From: Akebia trifoliata
Lineage: Eukaryota; Streptophyta; Magnoliopsida; Ranunculales; Lardizabalaceae
Direction: 5' to 3'
NCBI GenBank assembly: GCA_017979445.1
Contig: CM030709.1
Location: forward strand, 1,116,001-1,180,000
Length of the DNA: 64,000 bases
Shown: piece by piece, positions 36,040-48,465 of the stretch
Layout: each line of letters starts with the position of its first letter
How positions within the stretch are numbered: position 1 is the stretch's first letter
Program-made: the position numbers and the translations under genes
The notes under the pieces: generated by a model
What the model was told of the DNA's origin: nothing
What the model saw: only the letters and a program-made list of their open reading frames with translations
Database searches by the model: none

Positions 36040-37128
36040 CCTATGAGTATTGATACCACGACCAAGGGAGGATTTTGAACTCAGGCCTATGGGGTATCAT
36101 GAGTCAAAATCTTTATTAACTTACCAAGTTGACACCTACTAACAAAGGATGTACATGCGGAAGTGGATCCTTTGTAACACATTTTAAACGGTTGAGTGAG
36201 CGCCACATCAACAATAAAAATTAGATCTCATACTTAAAATCTGGGGAGTTTAGTAGCCATTCATTTTTAAGGACATAGTGTGCATAAAAAAACTTGTTTA
36301 TTTTAAATATAAAAATCAGATCACAAGAGGCTGAGATATTACTTTTAAAAAACATACCTCTCTCTCAATTGTTTGTAGTGTGCCACAAGATTGCTACAGG
36401 AACCATGTGCTTTCTTGTACATGCACCATTTGGGTGGCCATGCACCAGACATCGTGCACCATTAACGTGTACAATATACACAAACGCGGCCAAATCAACA
36501 AATCAATGAGGGAAAATCAGGAACTAGTACTGAATGTACTAAAGTATACACAAACATATGGAAACTTCAACTCAGTAACAATTAGAATGTGAAAATGAAG
36601 ACTTAAAAGTTGACAAAAAGAGATGCCTTTCGGTCCCATTTCTTGAATGAGACAACGTGAATTTGCCTTGGATTCTTAAAACGGATAAAAGAGAATCTTT
36701 AGGGGGATCGTATATCACAAAGTGTTGAGTTTATGTTACTAATCATTTTACCCACAACTCACCTAAGGATGACTTTGCACCCTGAATTTGAAATGCTGGG
36801 ACCGAATTAGAAGTGAGATCCAACTCTAAAGAGTATAACGTAAGGATATATTATTCACCTTTTTATTCTCTTTTTAATCCATCTTTGTTGGAAACATCGA
36901 AGCCCTTTAATTTCTCTCCCCCTTCCCTTTTCTTTTTCTTCTTCTTCTTCTTTTGTTTTTTCTATCGAGATATATGAGTATCTATTTTACCAACTAGATT
37001 ATATTGTTACATGTAACCACCAAAGAAAATCAAATATAGACATGGCCTCCTATGGATATATAGAACTACCCTTATATATGTACCAAAAATTGGCCTGGGA
37101 ACTCATGAGTGATGCATGTGAAGGATAT
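36040..37128. other. Duplicated unit 2 flank, no gene
   Basis: Paralogous to about 24140-24780 (CATCGTGCACCATTAACGTG, GAGACAACGTGAATTTGCCT, TTTGGGACCGAATTAGAAGT-like). The two small frames here have no domain. Confidence 0.5.
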
Positions 37129-38250
37129 TGTTTTGTAAGGCCCCAAGAGTGGACACATGGCATCTAGGGAATCAAATCAGAGATGTAGGATCATGCATCA
37201 ACTCAAATCCTGAAAAATCTGGGATCGGGTGAGGGCAACTTCAGCCAGAATCCTTCAAATCTGAAAGGTAATTTCGATAAGGAAAAGTCCCCAAAAAGAA
37301 GGGATGAGTAGAGGCAGGATCTGGGATGGTTACATTCAAAACAAAACAGAGCTGCTATTGGCATTCCAACTCTTACTTATTACACCCAAATGAAAATAAA
37401 GAAAAAAGGGTGAATCTCCATTTCATGTGCCAGATATGATGAAATTCCGAGTTTAGTACATTGTATATTTTAATTCTCAAAACATGTATTCGTTATTTTT
37501 ATAACCTACAAACTCGTGAGTTCATCACTTTTAATATTTACGAATTCGTAGATGTACCAATGAATTCATTGATTATAAAAGTGACAAATTCACTCAAAAT
37601 GCATGTTTTTAGAGTTAAAATGAACAGTGTACCAAAATCGGAATTTGGACATAAATTGCACTCATTTTGGGACAAATCCCAAGAAATAAAGTGAATGGTT
37701 GAGAATAAGTAAAAGTAGGGGAGTAAATAGAAGCCTTCTCTTTTTTTTTTTTTACTAGATTTTTTTTGGGAGGGGTGTGTGCATGTGTGGATTTTATTTG
37801 CGCCTAATCATACTTGTAAACAACAATTGAAATTGTTTGAACGAGTATTAAAATGTTTTGTAATATTTTAGATTATAATTCAAGTCAAACCATTGTAATG
37901 TTTAAAGAGTGTGTTTTAATCTTTACTTGGGGTGTCATAAGTAATTAAAGAAATTAGGATGCAATAAGTAAAAGTTGGGGTGCCAATAGCAGCTCTCTTC
38001 TAAGATTAGATGAGAATGTAATTATAAGCAAAATCCCACGCGATCTTAGGGTTTCCTCTCTCTATAAAATACATGGGCAGAGATACTCAAAAGTATGTTT
38101 TTACCCCAATATTGTTACTCTGCTATTTTTTATGCTTAACTTGACTTGGATGTTGAAGAAGTTGTATTGTAAGCACACTAGAATTTCAAGATGTGTGAAT
38201 TTCAAACCTTCATCACAAATCCCAACGTAGTGCAAGAAATTGCATCTACA
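37129..38250 (+). repeat. LTR-like insertion (copy d) in unit 2
   Basis: Sequence from TGAAGGATATTGTTTTGTAA to ATTGCATCTACA is absent from the matching place in unit 1 (about 24775). It contains CTCTATAAAATACATGG (TATA) and CTTGACTTGGATGTTGAAGA then TTGTAAGCACAC, the same layout as 11456-12176. No clear target duplication. Confidence 0.45.
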
Positions 38251-39525
38251 AGATATTTATTGGCCTAGAAATTAAGTGGAAAAACTATTATGTCAATGCA
38301 TCCTAGATAATTTGTGCCTCTAATGACATAATATAATTACAATTTTAGACATTATGCCAATGCATCTTCTTGTCTTCTTAGAAGACATGTCAAAAAACTA
38401 TTCCTCCTGAACTAAAAATCCCACACAAGTGACCTCAGTTTCGGAATAGATGAGATCTCCCACAAACAATTGTGAACACCACTCAATGAGAGATAATTTG
38501 CGCCTCAAATGATATTAGACGATTATAATTTTACAAACGATATGCCAATGCATCCAATTTTCTTCTCCAAAGACGTCACACTTTTATTTATTTATTGAAG
38601 TTCCATAGTCTTTGCTTTACCTTGTACACCCAATAATCTACAATTCAAGGATATCCATATCCTTGTAGCACAGCGCCTTAACCATCAATATTGAGCCAGA
38701 TTCAATTATCACATTCTTAAAGGCCATAGTCATTTAAAATGAATCCTAAGTTAAAATTAAACACTTATCCAAGCAGAGTATGACTCAGGGAATGGAAACT
38801 ATCTTATAAATATTTAGGCTCAATACAATAGAAATGATAATTCCCTATGCCAAGTATTTAGGGCCACCATCATAAAATTCTCTTTTAAATGATGTATTTA
38901 AAATATTTTTTCACTTCCTCAATTTATATCAGTTTCAACAGGGTCTCCCACTTTTCGTAGACTTTAATTTCCATAGATAAATAATTCTCAAAAGTACTGT
39001 CATATTTTGTTTTTCATTCCATCTTCCCAAACAATTTTAATGATTTTTTTTCTTTATTTTATCTCACATTAATACAATATCTAGATTCCTATAAGAAATA
39101 CTCATTCTTAGGAAGGCCAATGACGAAATTGGTGAAAAAGAGCAAATTCATGGTTGAAGTGTATACAAGGTAAGAAAAAGACTAAAGTGATATCGATTGA
39201 AGTGACAAGGAAAAATATAAAGAAATTCCTTAACGGTTCACGATTCCTCAACTTGTAAACTGGAATGGGTTGAATTTTTGTCAGGATGATCTTCTCATCA
39301 TAGAGATCATCCTAACAAAAAATCAGCCCATTCAAAAATGTTCTTGCATTATAGGACAAAACATTATCCACCAAACACTGTCCTCTATATATATGTGAAA
39401 ACGTTAGTAAAGAGAATATTTTGGCAGTTGTGAAGGGGAAGAAAGATTCCAGTCCCAAGATTAATTAGTCATTCACTGAAGAACCATGATGTATGAAGTA
39501 AGGTATGAAGCAATGTAATATAGTG
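38251..39525. other. Duplicated unit 2 flank, no gene
   Basis: Alignable with about 24900-26050 (CATCACTCAACGAGAGATAA-like, ATCTCACATTAATACAAT, AAGAGCAAATTCATGGTT-like). A half copy of the nested-hairpin element is at 39255-39345 (ATGATCTTCTCATCATAGAG). Confidence 0.5.
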
Positions 39526-39774
39526 TGCTCTAATACCAAGTGAAGAGTATGAAATTGGATTGATTCTCTTGAACAATTACAAGAATCCTAATGGGGTTTA
39601 TATGGAATTTAAAAAATAAAAAACAATTCTAAATAAAAACGAACTTTGATCTAAGGAAATCTAATCCAATAACAAAAATATCTATCCTAATCTTAAACTT
39701 ATCCTAATCCTCACGTGACCATGAGTGTATCATAGTACACTTTATTACATTGAATCATACATAATACTCTAACA
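39526..39774 (-). mobile_element. LTR with tRNA-Met-type primer site
   Basis: On the minus strand an LTR of 234 bp runs TGTTAGAGTATTATG (39774) to ATACTCTTCA (39541), followed by TTGGTATTAGAGCAC, a primer-binding site for initiator tRNA-Met as in Ty1-copia and TRIM elements. Fragments of the same LTR lie at about 27058-27115 (unit 1) and 41247-41425 (unit 3), always just downstream of the CHX gene, so the insertion is older than the duplications. Confidence 0.7.
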
Positions 39775-40036
39775 ACATCCATTAGTATCTCCTTTGTCCA
39801 CATTGAATCAGACCAATTAGGTTTGATAAGTTGAAGCCAGATTGGATCAATTGGACAAAAATTTGGTTGGATTGTTGGGTTCTTAAAACATTGCTTTTTA
39901 TTATCTGTTTTGGTCCTCTTCATTTTCAGTGAATTCATCTGCCAAGAAAGAAGCAAGAGAAGCGGAAGAAATTATGTAAAGAAAAAAGGTTTACAAATAC
40001 TCTCATTTGGAATCTAACATGATGTTGTGCTTCCTT

Positions 40037-40373
40037 CATCAGCCGGCATGCCTTGAACCCGGGCCTGTTGTTGCACCACCAACACTAATGCCACACCCAT
40101 GAAAACCGGTGCAGCCATTATATCTCCAATGACTCCAAGCTATGGGTATTCACTCCATTCATTGAGTCCTATAGTGAGTTGGGACTCCTCATGTCTTCGC
40201 CCAACCATGTCAAGGTCATATGAATTCTCCATCGATCTGGTGGTACTTACTAATCCTGGCCCATCACTCACCTCTTCCTCTTGGTACCGAACCCTATCAT
40301 TGTCCCATGTACAGATCTTAAAGTCATCCAACATGTCGTTATCAAGCATCCTCTCCCTCTCATTAATGCATAA
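40037..40373 (-). pseudogene. CHX 3'-end fragment (unit 2)
   Basis: The last ~112 codons of a CHX gene: RARMLDNDMLDD-like start, then [31 protein letters not shown] and GLNEWSEYP. The codon that is GAG in A and B (PELGV) is TAG here (40140-40142). The normal stop is also mutated. On the 5' side the match stops abruptly at 40373 where the LTR of a small retrotransposon begins, so exons 1-2 and most of exon 3 are gone. This junction is probably a duplication or deletion breakpoint. Confidence 0.9.
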
Positions 40374-41246
40374 TTATCTATAATTCCTCATTTAGAATAT
40401 CTTAATAGATATTACTAAATATTATATTCTCAATCACTACCTCAACCTTCCTTTTACTATGAGATACATTAACAATTATACAATGTATCTCATGCCTCAT
40501 AATATGATGCATCTCTTACAGCCTCCCGCAATTGCATGAACTTTGGAAGAAAGATTATGCAATGGTTTCTTTGAATGAATGCTCTCGATCTCATTAATTG
40601 ATATGCTATTTGATCGCCTAAAATCCAATTGTACTCATTGGTGGTCATCACCTGTCTGTAAAGTCCATCAATGTTGCATCTCGTTCTTTTTCTGAGTTTG
40701 TCAGAACCGATGGCTTACAATATCATATCTACCATGATCTCTCCCAATAGCATGTAAAAAAGGATTATGTGATTTAAATAAAATTGTAAGAGATGAATTT
40801 TTCAATATAGTAGATTCGTAGAGATATAGAAGGAGGTGTGATTTTTATTGAAGAAAACTAGAACAATAGTAAAGGGGAAAAAAAGATTTAGGTCGACGAT
40901 GACTTCACGATAGTGGTGACACCATCGTCGAAGAACGACTTACCAAGATCAATGTGCTCAATGAAGCCTGAGTTTTGATACCATGTAGAAATCTATTTTT
41001 ATTGAAAATTCTTTGATGAATATTACATGAACCCTATTAGGATATTTATAGAGATTATATCAACCAAGATATTAGAAACTAGCTTAATATAGATATACTA
41101 ATTATTTATAATTCCTAATTTAGAATATCCTAATAGATATTACTAAATATTTTATTCTCAATCACCACCTCAACCTTCCTTTTATTATGAGATACATTGA
41201 CAATGATACAATGTATCTCATGTATCAATGTGATGCATCTCTTATA
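40374..41246 (-). mobile_element. TRIM-like miniature LTR retrotransposon, truncated
   Basis: Direct repeats at 40984-41246 (263 bp) and 40374-40520 (147 bp, cut short) are the LTRs; the internal part is only 463 bp and has no coding frame. On the minus strand the first LTR ends TCTACA and is followed by TGGTATCAAAACTCAGG (40983-40967), a tRNA-Met primer site. The second LTR begins TGTAAGAGATGCATC, preceded by GGGAGGC, a short polypurine tract. Size and layout fit a terminal-repeat retrotransposon in miniature. Confidence 0.75.
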
Positions 41247-41434
41247 GGATTAATTTTCTTGGATGATTACAAGAACCCCAATGGGGTTTATCTGGAACAA
41301 TTCCAAATAAAAATAAACTTCAATCGAAGGAAATTTAATCCAACAAAAAAAACTATCCTAACCTTAATCTTATCCTAATCCTCATGTGAACTTGATTAGG
41401 TGTATCACAGTACACCTTATTATATTGAGTACTG

Positions 41435-41639
41435 ATTTTGTAACTCAACCTGATAAGGTAACTAAAAAACTCACTGACGTGGCAAGTGCAAGAACTGTAG
41501 ATTTTTCCTCTTGGGATACACAACTGCACATGTTTTATGGGGATGTGCAGTTGTGTATCCTGAGGGAAAAATCTACGGTTCTTGCAGGGTACTCGTTAGA
41601 TGAGTTTTTGAGTCACAAGGTCAGGTTGGGTTACAAATC
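41435..41639. mobile_element. Fold-back MITE downstream of CHX copy B
   Basis: GATTTTGTAACTCAACCTGA is mirrored by TCAGGTTGGGTTACAAATC. Inside, GGATACACAACTGCACAT pairs with ATGTGCAGTTGTGTATCC, and GTAGATTTTTCC with GGAAAAATCTAC. The whole 205 bp can fold as one stem. It interrupts the LTR fragment that continues from 41247. Confidence 0.85.
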
Positions 41640-41908
41640 ATTACACTATTACATTACATCATAACTAAAATTTATAGTGAATCAATCATAATTCTCTTAA
41701 AAAATCCATTAATATCTCATTTGTCCACATTGAACCAGACCAACTAGATTTGATTAGTTGAACAAGTCGGGTCAATTGGGCAAAAATTTGGTTCAATCTT
41801 CAGGTTCTTAAAACATTGCTTTATACTATATGTTGTGGTCCTCATTTTCAGTGAATTCATCTGCCAAGAAAGAAGCAAGAGAAGAGGAAGAAATTATGAT
41901 GTTGTGCT

Positions 41909-43235
41909 TCAGTCATCAGCTGGCATGCCTCGAACCCGGGCCTGTTGTTGCACCACCAACACTGATGCCACGCCCTTGAAATCCGGTGTGGCCATTATAT
42001 CTCCAATGACTCCAAGCTCTGGGTATTCACTCCATTCATTGAGTCCTATAGTGAGTTGGGACTCCTCATGTCGTCTCCCAACCATGACAAGGTCATATGA
42101 ATTCTCCATTGATCTGATAGTACTTACAAATCCTGCCACATCACTCACCTCTTCCTCTTGGTACTGAACCCTATCATTGTCCAACGTACTGATCTTAAAG
42201 TCATCCAACATGTTGTTATCAAGCATCCTTGCCCTCTCATTATCACGTAAACTGTCCTTGGAAGATACCCGAATTACTGTGAGGCTTATGCTTGGTTGCT
42301 CTACCATTCTTAATGCATATGCCAATACTTCTTGGTCATCAGCACCACCAACGAAGAGAACGCCAATACGGTACAACAATGTGCTTTGTATATTTGATGT
42401 GGAGGAGATGAGATGCGTGTGGTCGATCAGGATTCCCACAGAACAAGGGGCCTTATCGATTACATTGCTGTTGAGGTTCCTGATGGCAGTAGATGACTCA
42501 ACCATGCCTGTCGCCAACCATTGCCTATGAAAGGGTATGATTATAAAGGATGTCCTTTCCTCAAGAGCCAGCCAACACACATCGTTGTGGATTGTAATAA
42601 AAGGGGCAATGCTGGTAAAAGCATCTACTGAGACAATTCCTTGATTGCCATTCTCATAGTTTCTGAAGGCTTTGATGATATATTCTGATGTACTAGATTT
42701 AGCAGAAGATCTAGTATTTCGTCTGTGATGGATGAGTAAAGAGGAATCACGGCCTACTAGCTCGACAAGGTGGAGAACACAAACATTAATGGGGCTCTGC
42801 TTAGTAGGGTTGGAGGCTTCAAGGAGTTTGATGATGGGGGGGACGTTGTCTTGGGTGTGGACACAAGTGAGTATGCCGAGTCCAGTATCTGTTCTAGTGT
42901 GTAGGATGGTCCTTTTCTTGTATGTCAGATAACTTCTCGATGGATTGTAAAGAGATCTCACGAGGGGTGAGGTAACCCCAACCATAACCACAATTGATGT
43001 TGTGATAATTGAGAATACTTCCCCGGTGATTTCCTGCACCCAAGTTAATTTTTAAATCTAAGGAGGCATATATTTTTCCCTTAAAAAACAAGGGAGGTAA
43101 TTAAGTAGAAAACTCTTTGTACAAATTGGCCAAAAGATAAGTTGTATGTTGATATCTGATATTAGATATCATGTTTTATAAAGTTTATGTTTAGTCAGAG
43201 AGAATTTCTTCATATTTTCCTTCAATTTACAAGGT

Positions 43236-43267
<32 letters not shown>

Positions 43268-43616
43268 GGGTCAGGTTCAAACGACAACCATTTCAACACA
43301 CATATAGACAACGTGTTTTGTCTTATATGGGCAAAAATGTTTGGGATGGGCTGATTTTTTGTGAGGATGATCTCTGTGGTGAAGAGATCATCCTTGCCAA
43401 AAATCAGCTCATTATGAAACTTCTAGACCGTCCAATTTTTGTTGAAAAATTATAGACCGTCCAATTTTTGTAAATCAATTTTGATGGGGTTAGAAGTTTT
43501 GGAATGGGATGATTTTTTGCCAGGATGATCCCCTCATCACAAAAAATCAGCCCATTCCAAACATTTTTGCCCATATAAGACAAACATGTTGTCTATATGT
43601 GTGTCACAGGAACCCG

Positions 43617-43704
<88 letters not shown>

Positions 43705-46700
43705 AACGTTATTACGACCCCTATTACGACTCATATTGCGACACACCATTTTGTCTTATATGAGCAAAAATGTTTGGAATGGGCTGATTTTTTGTGAGGA
43801 TGATCTCTGTGATGAGAGGATCATACTGGCAAAAAATCATCCAATTCCAAAACTTCTAACCCCATCAAAATTGATTTACAAAAATTGGACGGTCTAGAAG
43901 TTTCATAATGAGCTGATTTTTGGCAAGGATGATCTCCTCACCATAGAGATCATCTTCACAAAAAATTAGCCCATTCCAAACATTTTTGCCCATATAAGAC
44001 AAAATGGTATGTCGCAATATGAGTCGTAATAGGGGTCGTAAGAACCCGACCCATATATATATATATATATATATATACAAACAGTGATTTGGGAAAGTTA
44101 TAGATACGAAACTAACTTTGACAAATAAATAAAGATTCCATAACAATTGGAATATATACAACTGTGATATAAGTCAAACTTCTAAAATCTCTTCTAAAAT
44201 ATTTCAACTAAATCAGTGTACAGCTCATGCCAACAGTTTATGCTAAGATTATGAAAAGCTGTTGGAGTGCACCGTAATCACTATCATAAATTGGTAGGTT
44301 AGAATAGTTATGCATGCATTTAGCTATATATTTCTCTATTTAATGTAATTATTATAACAATGGGCACTAATTACACAACTAGATTGAAGTGGGTGTACAT
44401 TTGGATACTGATCATCAAGGTTTCATTCGTCATCCCAGTGGTGTAGGTTCAAGCATGGTAATGCATTTAGATAAGTAAGCTAGAAAATCAAATAGAGAAA
44501 GAGTCAGGATCCAGAATGGTGTCCCCATCCTATAGCATAGGAATGGTGTCCCGTTCCTATAGTACTATGCTATGGGAACAATGTCTACGGGATGTGTTTT
44601 GGTAGGAGCTTAAGAAACATTCCCTATGTGCTTATTTTCCTATAAACACATGCCACGTAGCTAGACACCGTACTTTGCAATAGAAACAGGAGACCATTTT
44701 GGTTTGCCACTCATATATAGAGAAATTAAGGTGCATGCATGGTGTGTGTAATTAATTAATAATGTTGTACGTACCTCAGAATGAAGCAGGTCATTGAAGA
44801 AGGCGAGTTCAACTATGCCTTTGGAATTCATGATAAGGGCAAGCGAGATAGCATCTTGGAGGGGCATCCTAAAGTAGAGAGCAGGCACTATGATCCCTAT
44901 GCCCTTTGCCAAGAATAAGACAATGACGATCAATGGAAGGACCCATGCAGTTGTCATATCTGGAAGGGAAGACAAATCTGTCTTCAACCCACAAACAGTG
45001 AAAAAGATTGGCAAGAAGATCATTGAAATACAGAATTCAAGCCTCGCTTGTAAACAAGATCCTAAGGGTGGTCCATCTGGTATTACCAAACCTAAGTAAA
45101 AGGGAAGCACGTAATAAGAAATACCTAAGAGTTGACTAATAAGCCCAAACCCCAAGAACGAAACTATAATACCAAAGAGGTAGGATTCCTTTACTGCTTT
45201 TCCTTCTGGGGTGTGTTTGATTACAATTAAGGCCAGTCGACGCACAAAATACATACTTAGAATCATGAAGACAAAACTCGTTGTCGAAGACAATATTGAA
45301 TGGCCTAGCAATGTTTTACCGGCTATTGAGATGACATAACGAAATACTACCACTAACGAATCAATAATCGTAATTATTATCGATGAAGACAGTGCTAGGC
45401 GACCAAGCTCAGAATTTAAGATCTTAAGCTCACTGAGAAAGCAAGAAATAACAGTGAAGGAAGTAAAAGAATTTACTTTAGTTAAGATGGCGAGCGTGGA
45501 TCCAAACTTTGGGTCCAAACCCATCGTTTTACTGAGGTACTTGACTAAAGATCTACCCACTACGTAAGGTAAGGCGTAGCATAAAGCACTCATAACTATG
45601 ATTTTTTTCCCCGCTTTCAAAATTATGCTCATGTCCAATTTTACTCCAAAAAGGAAAATGAAGAACATTAGTCCGAACTTGTAAAATATTTCAAGTACCA
45701 ATAGCACTGAGCGAGGGAATACAAAATCTGCAAATACTCCAATTTTGCCGAGGAATGAAGGACCAAGTAGAATACCACCCTGGTAGACACAAATCATCAG
45801 CCAAACACAACATCAGTACCACTCCGCCAGGATTTAACCTCTCCCATCTTTTCTTTTTCTTTTTTCCTAATCCAGTTTCTAATTAAAACCAACTTCTCAC
45901 CACAAACAAAACCATAGAATGAAATGAAAGAGAATCACGAAAACCTTTATATACATATATATATATGGAAATTTTCGGCACTCTACTATTTTCCCTACGT
46001 GTTTTGTCCTACATGAGTTAGAAGTTTTGGATTGAGCTAATTTTTGGTGAGAATGGAGATCATCCTAACAAAAAAAATCAGCTCATTCCGAAATTTCTAA
46101 CTCTTTATAGGGCCAGCTCAACCATTAGGTCAATTAGGCGTTTGCCTAAGGCCCCAAAAAATATTTATTTAAGGGTTCTTACTTAAAAATTCTTTATTTC
46201 CTAAAAATAAAAAATGTTAGTCTAGATGGCTTTTTTATTTTTATTTTATTTTATTTTTTTTAAATAAAATTATATACTTAGAAAAAAAAACACCTTTAGA
46301 TAACTTTAAGATTTAAAAATAAATAAATAATAATAAAATAAAAAATTCAAGGCCCCTTCAAATTTGGAGATATCCCAAAAAGAATAAAAACTTAGTTTCC
46401 TACAAAATTTCTTTAGCAAATCTCTCCCACATTGAAGATCTTCTCCTTAAAAAAATATACAATTTTTACATAATTTGTTCTCTTAATATTGAGAAAATAA
46501 ATTTTAAATAATTTTGTAATTGTATAAATAATTAATAATATTATTTTAAAAGTTGATCATATTTTGTCATTTAATATTTATAGTAAGCACTTTTTGTATT
46601 TTATAATTTAAGAAAACAAATTCTTTCCAAAAAAAACCTAAGATGTTTTCGCAGTAGGCTTCATTTGCAGAACATGACCTCCATATATACATAGGGAACG

Positions 46701-47111
46701 GATCAAGGAACATATGTAAAAGCAATGTAACATTAATAAATCTCCAAAATATGAGTTAGAAGTTTCGGATTGAGCTATTTTTTGTGAGGATGATCTCTAT
46801 GATGGGAAGATCATTTGAAAAAAAATCAGTCTAATCTGAAACTTCTAACCCCATTAAAAATGATTTAAAATGTGGATCGTCAATTTTTTGCCAATAATTT
46901 GTAAATCACTTTTGATGAATTTAAAAGTTTCAGATTGAGCTGATTTTTTGTGAGAATGATCTTCTCATCATAGTGACCATCCTCGCAAAAAATCAGCTCA
47001 ATCCAAAACCTCTAACCCATTTTTTGAAAAATCACACACACACACACACACACACACGCATACATACATACATACATACATACATACATACATAATACAT
47101 ACATACATACA

Positions 47112-47143
<32 letters not shown>

Positions 47144-47164
47144 CATACATACATACATACATAT

Positions 47165-47232
<68 letters not shown>

Positions 47233-48433
47233 TGGGTCAGGTTCAAGGGCCATATGAGAAAACTTTCGTTTTTCAAAATAAGGGTTAGAGGTTTTGGATT
47301 GAGCTGAGTTTTTGCAAGGATGGTCACTATGATGAGAAGATCATCTCACAAAAAATCAGCTCAATCAGAAACTTCTAAATTCATCAAAAGTGATTTACAA
47401 ATTAGTGATAAAAATTGGTAAAAAATCGACGGTCCACATTCTAAATCACTTTTAATGGGGTTAGAAGTTTCAGATTGGCCTGATTTTTTTTTTTGTGGAT
47501 GATCTTCCCATCATAGAGATCATCCTCACAAAAAAATCAGCTCAATCCAAAATTTCTAACCCATATTTTAAAATTTTATTTACCGTCGAAAGTTTTCTTA
47601 TATGTTTTCTCATATGGCCCTTGAACCTGACCTTATATATATATGGGTCCCGTTCAGCAACAAACATTTTGACAAACATTTTCGCAAAACATTTTTCAAA
47701 ACATGGGTTAGAGGTTTTGGAATGGACTGATTTTTGGTGAGGATGATCTCTACGGTGAGGAGATCATCCTCACCAAAAATCAGCCCATTCCAAAACTTCT
47801 AGCCCCAGTTTACAAGTTGAAAACTCGTGGACCGTCCATTTTTTGTAAACCATTTTTGATGGGGTTAGAAGTTTTGGAATGGGCTGATTTTTGGTGATGA
47901 TGATCTCTTCACCGTAGAGATTATCCTCACCAAAAATCAGCCCATTCCAAAACCTCTAACCCATGTTTTGAAAAATATTTTGCCAAAATGTTTGTTGCTG
48001 AACATTTCCCTATATATATATATAGGGTCAGGTTCAAGGGCCATGTGAGAAAACATGTAAGAAAACTTTCGGCGGTAAATAAAATTTTAAAATATGGGAT
48101 AGAAATTTTATATTGAGCTGATTTTTTGTGAGGATGATCTCTATGATGGGAAGATCATCCAAAAAAAAAATCAGCCCAATCTAAAACTTCTAACCCCATT
48201 AAAAGTGATTTAGAATGTGGACCGTCGATTTTTTTTCAATTTTTATCACTAATTTGTAAATCACTTTTGATGGATTTAGAGGTTTCTGATTGAGCTGATT
48301 TTTTGTGAGGATGATCTTCTCATCATAGTGACCATCCTTGCAAAAAATCAGCTCAATCCAAAACCTCTAACCCTTATTTTGAAAAACGAAAGTTTTCTTA
48401 CATGTTTTCTCACATGGCCCTTGAACCTGACCC

Positions 48434-48465
<32 letters not shown>

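Noticed and set aside
42177..42530. Plus-strand frames inside the CHX exons (also 27354-27845, 41835-42167, 54509-54781)
   Set aside because: Antisense shadows of CHX exon 3; no independent similarity or start context.
46998..47327. Frames of Ile-Tyr and Tyr-Val-Cys-Met repeats
   Set aside because: Pure translation of the TA/CATA/CA microsatellite.
43268..48433. Regular hairpin array as a CRISPR-like structure
   Set aside because: Repeats are 350-400 bp palindromic elements with TA flanks in a plant intron; there are no short spacers and no cas genes.
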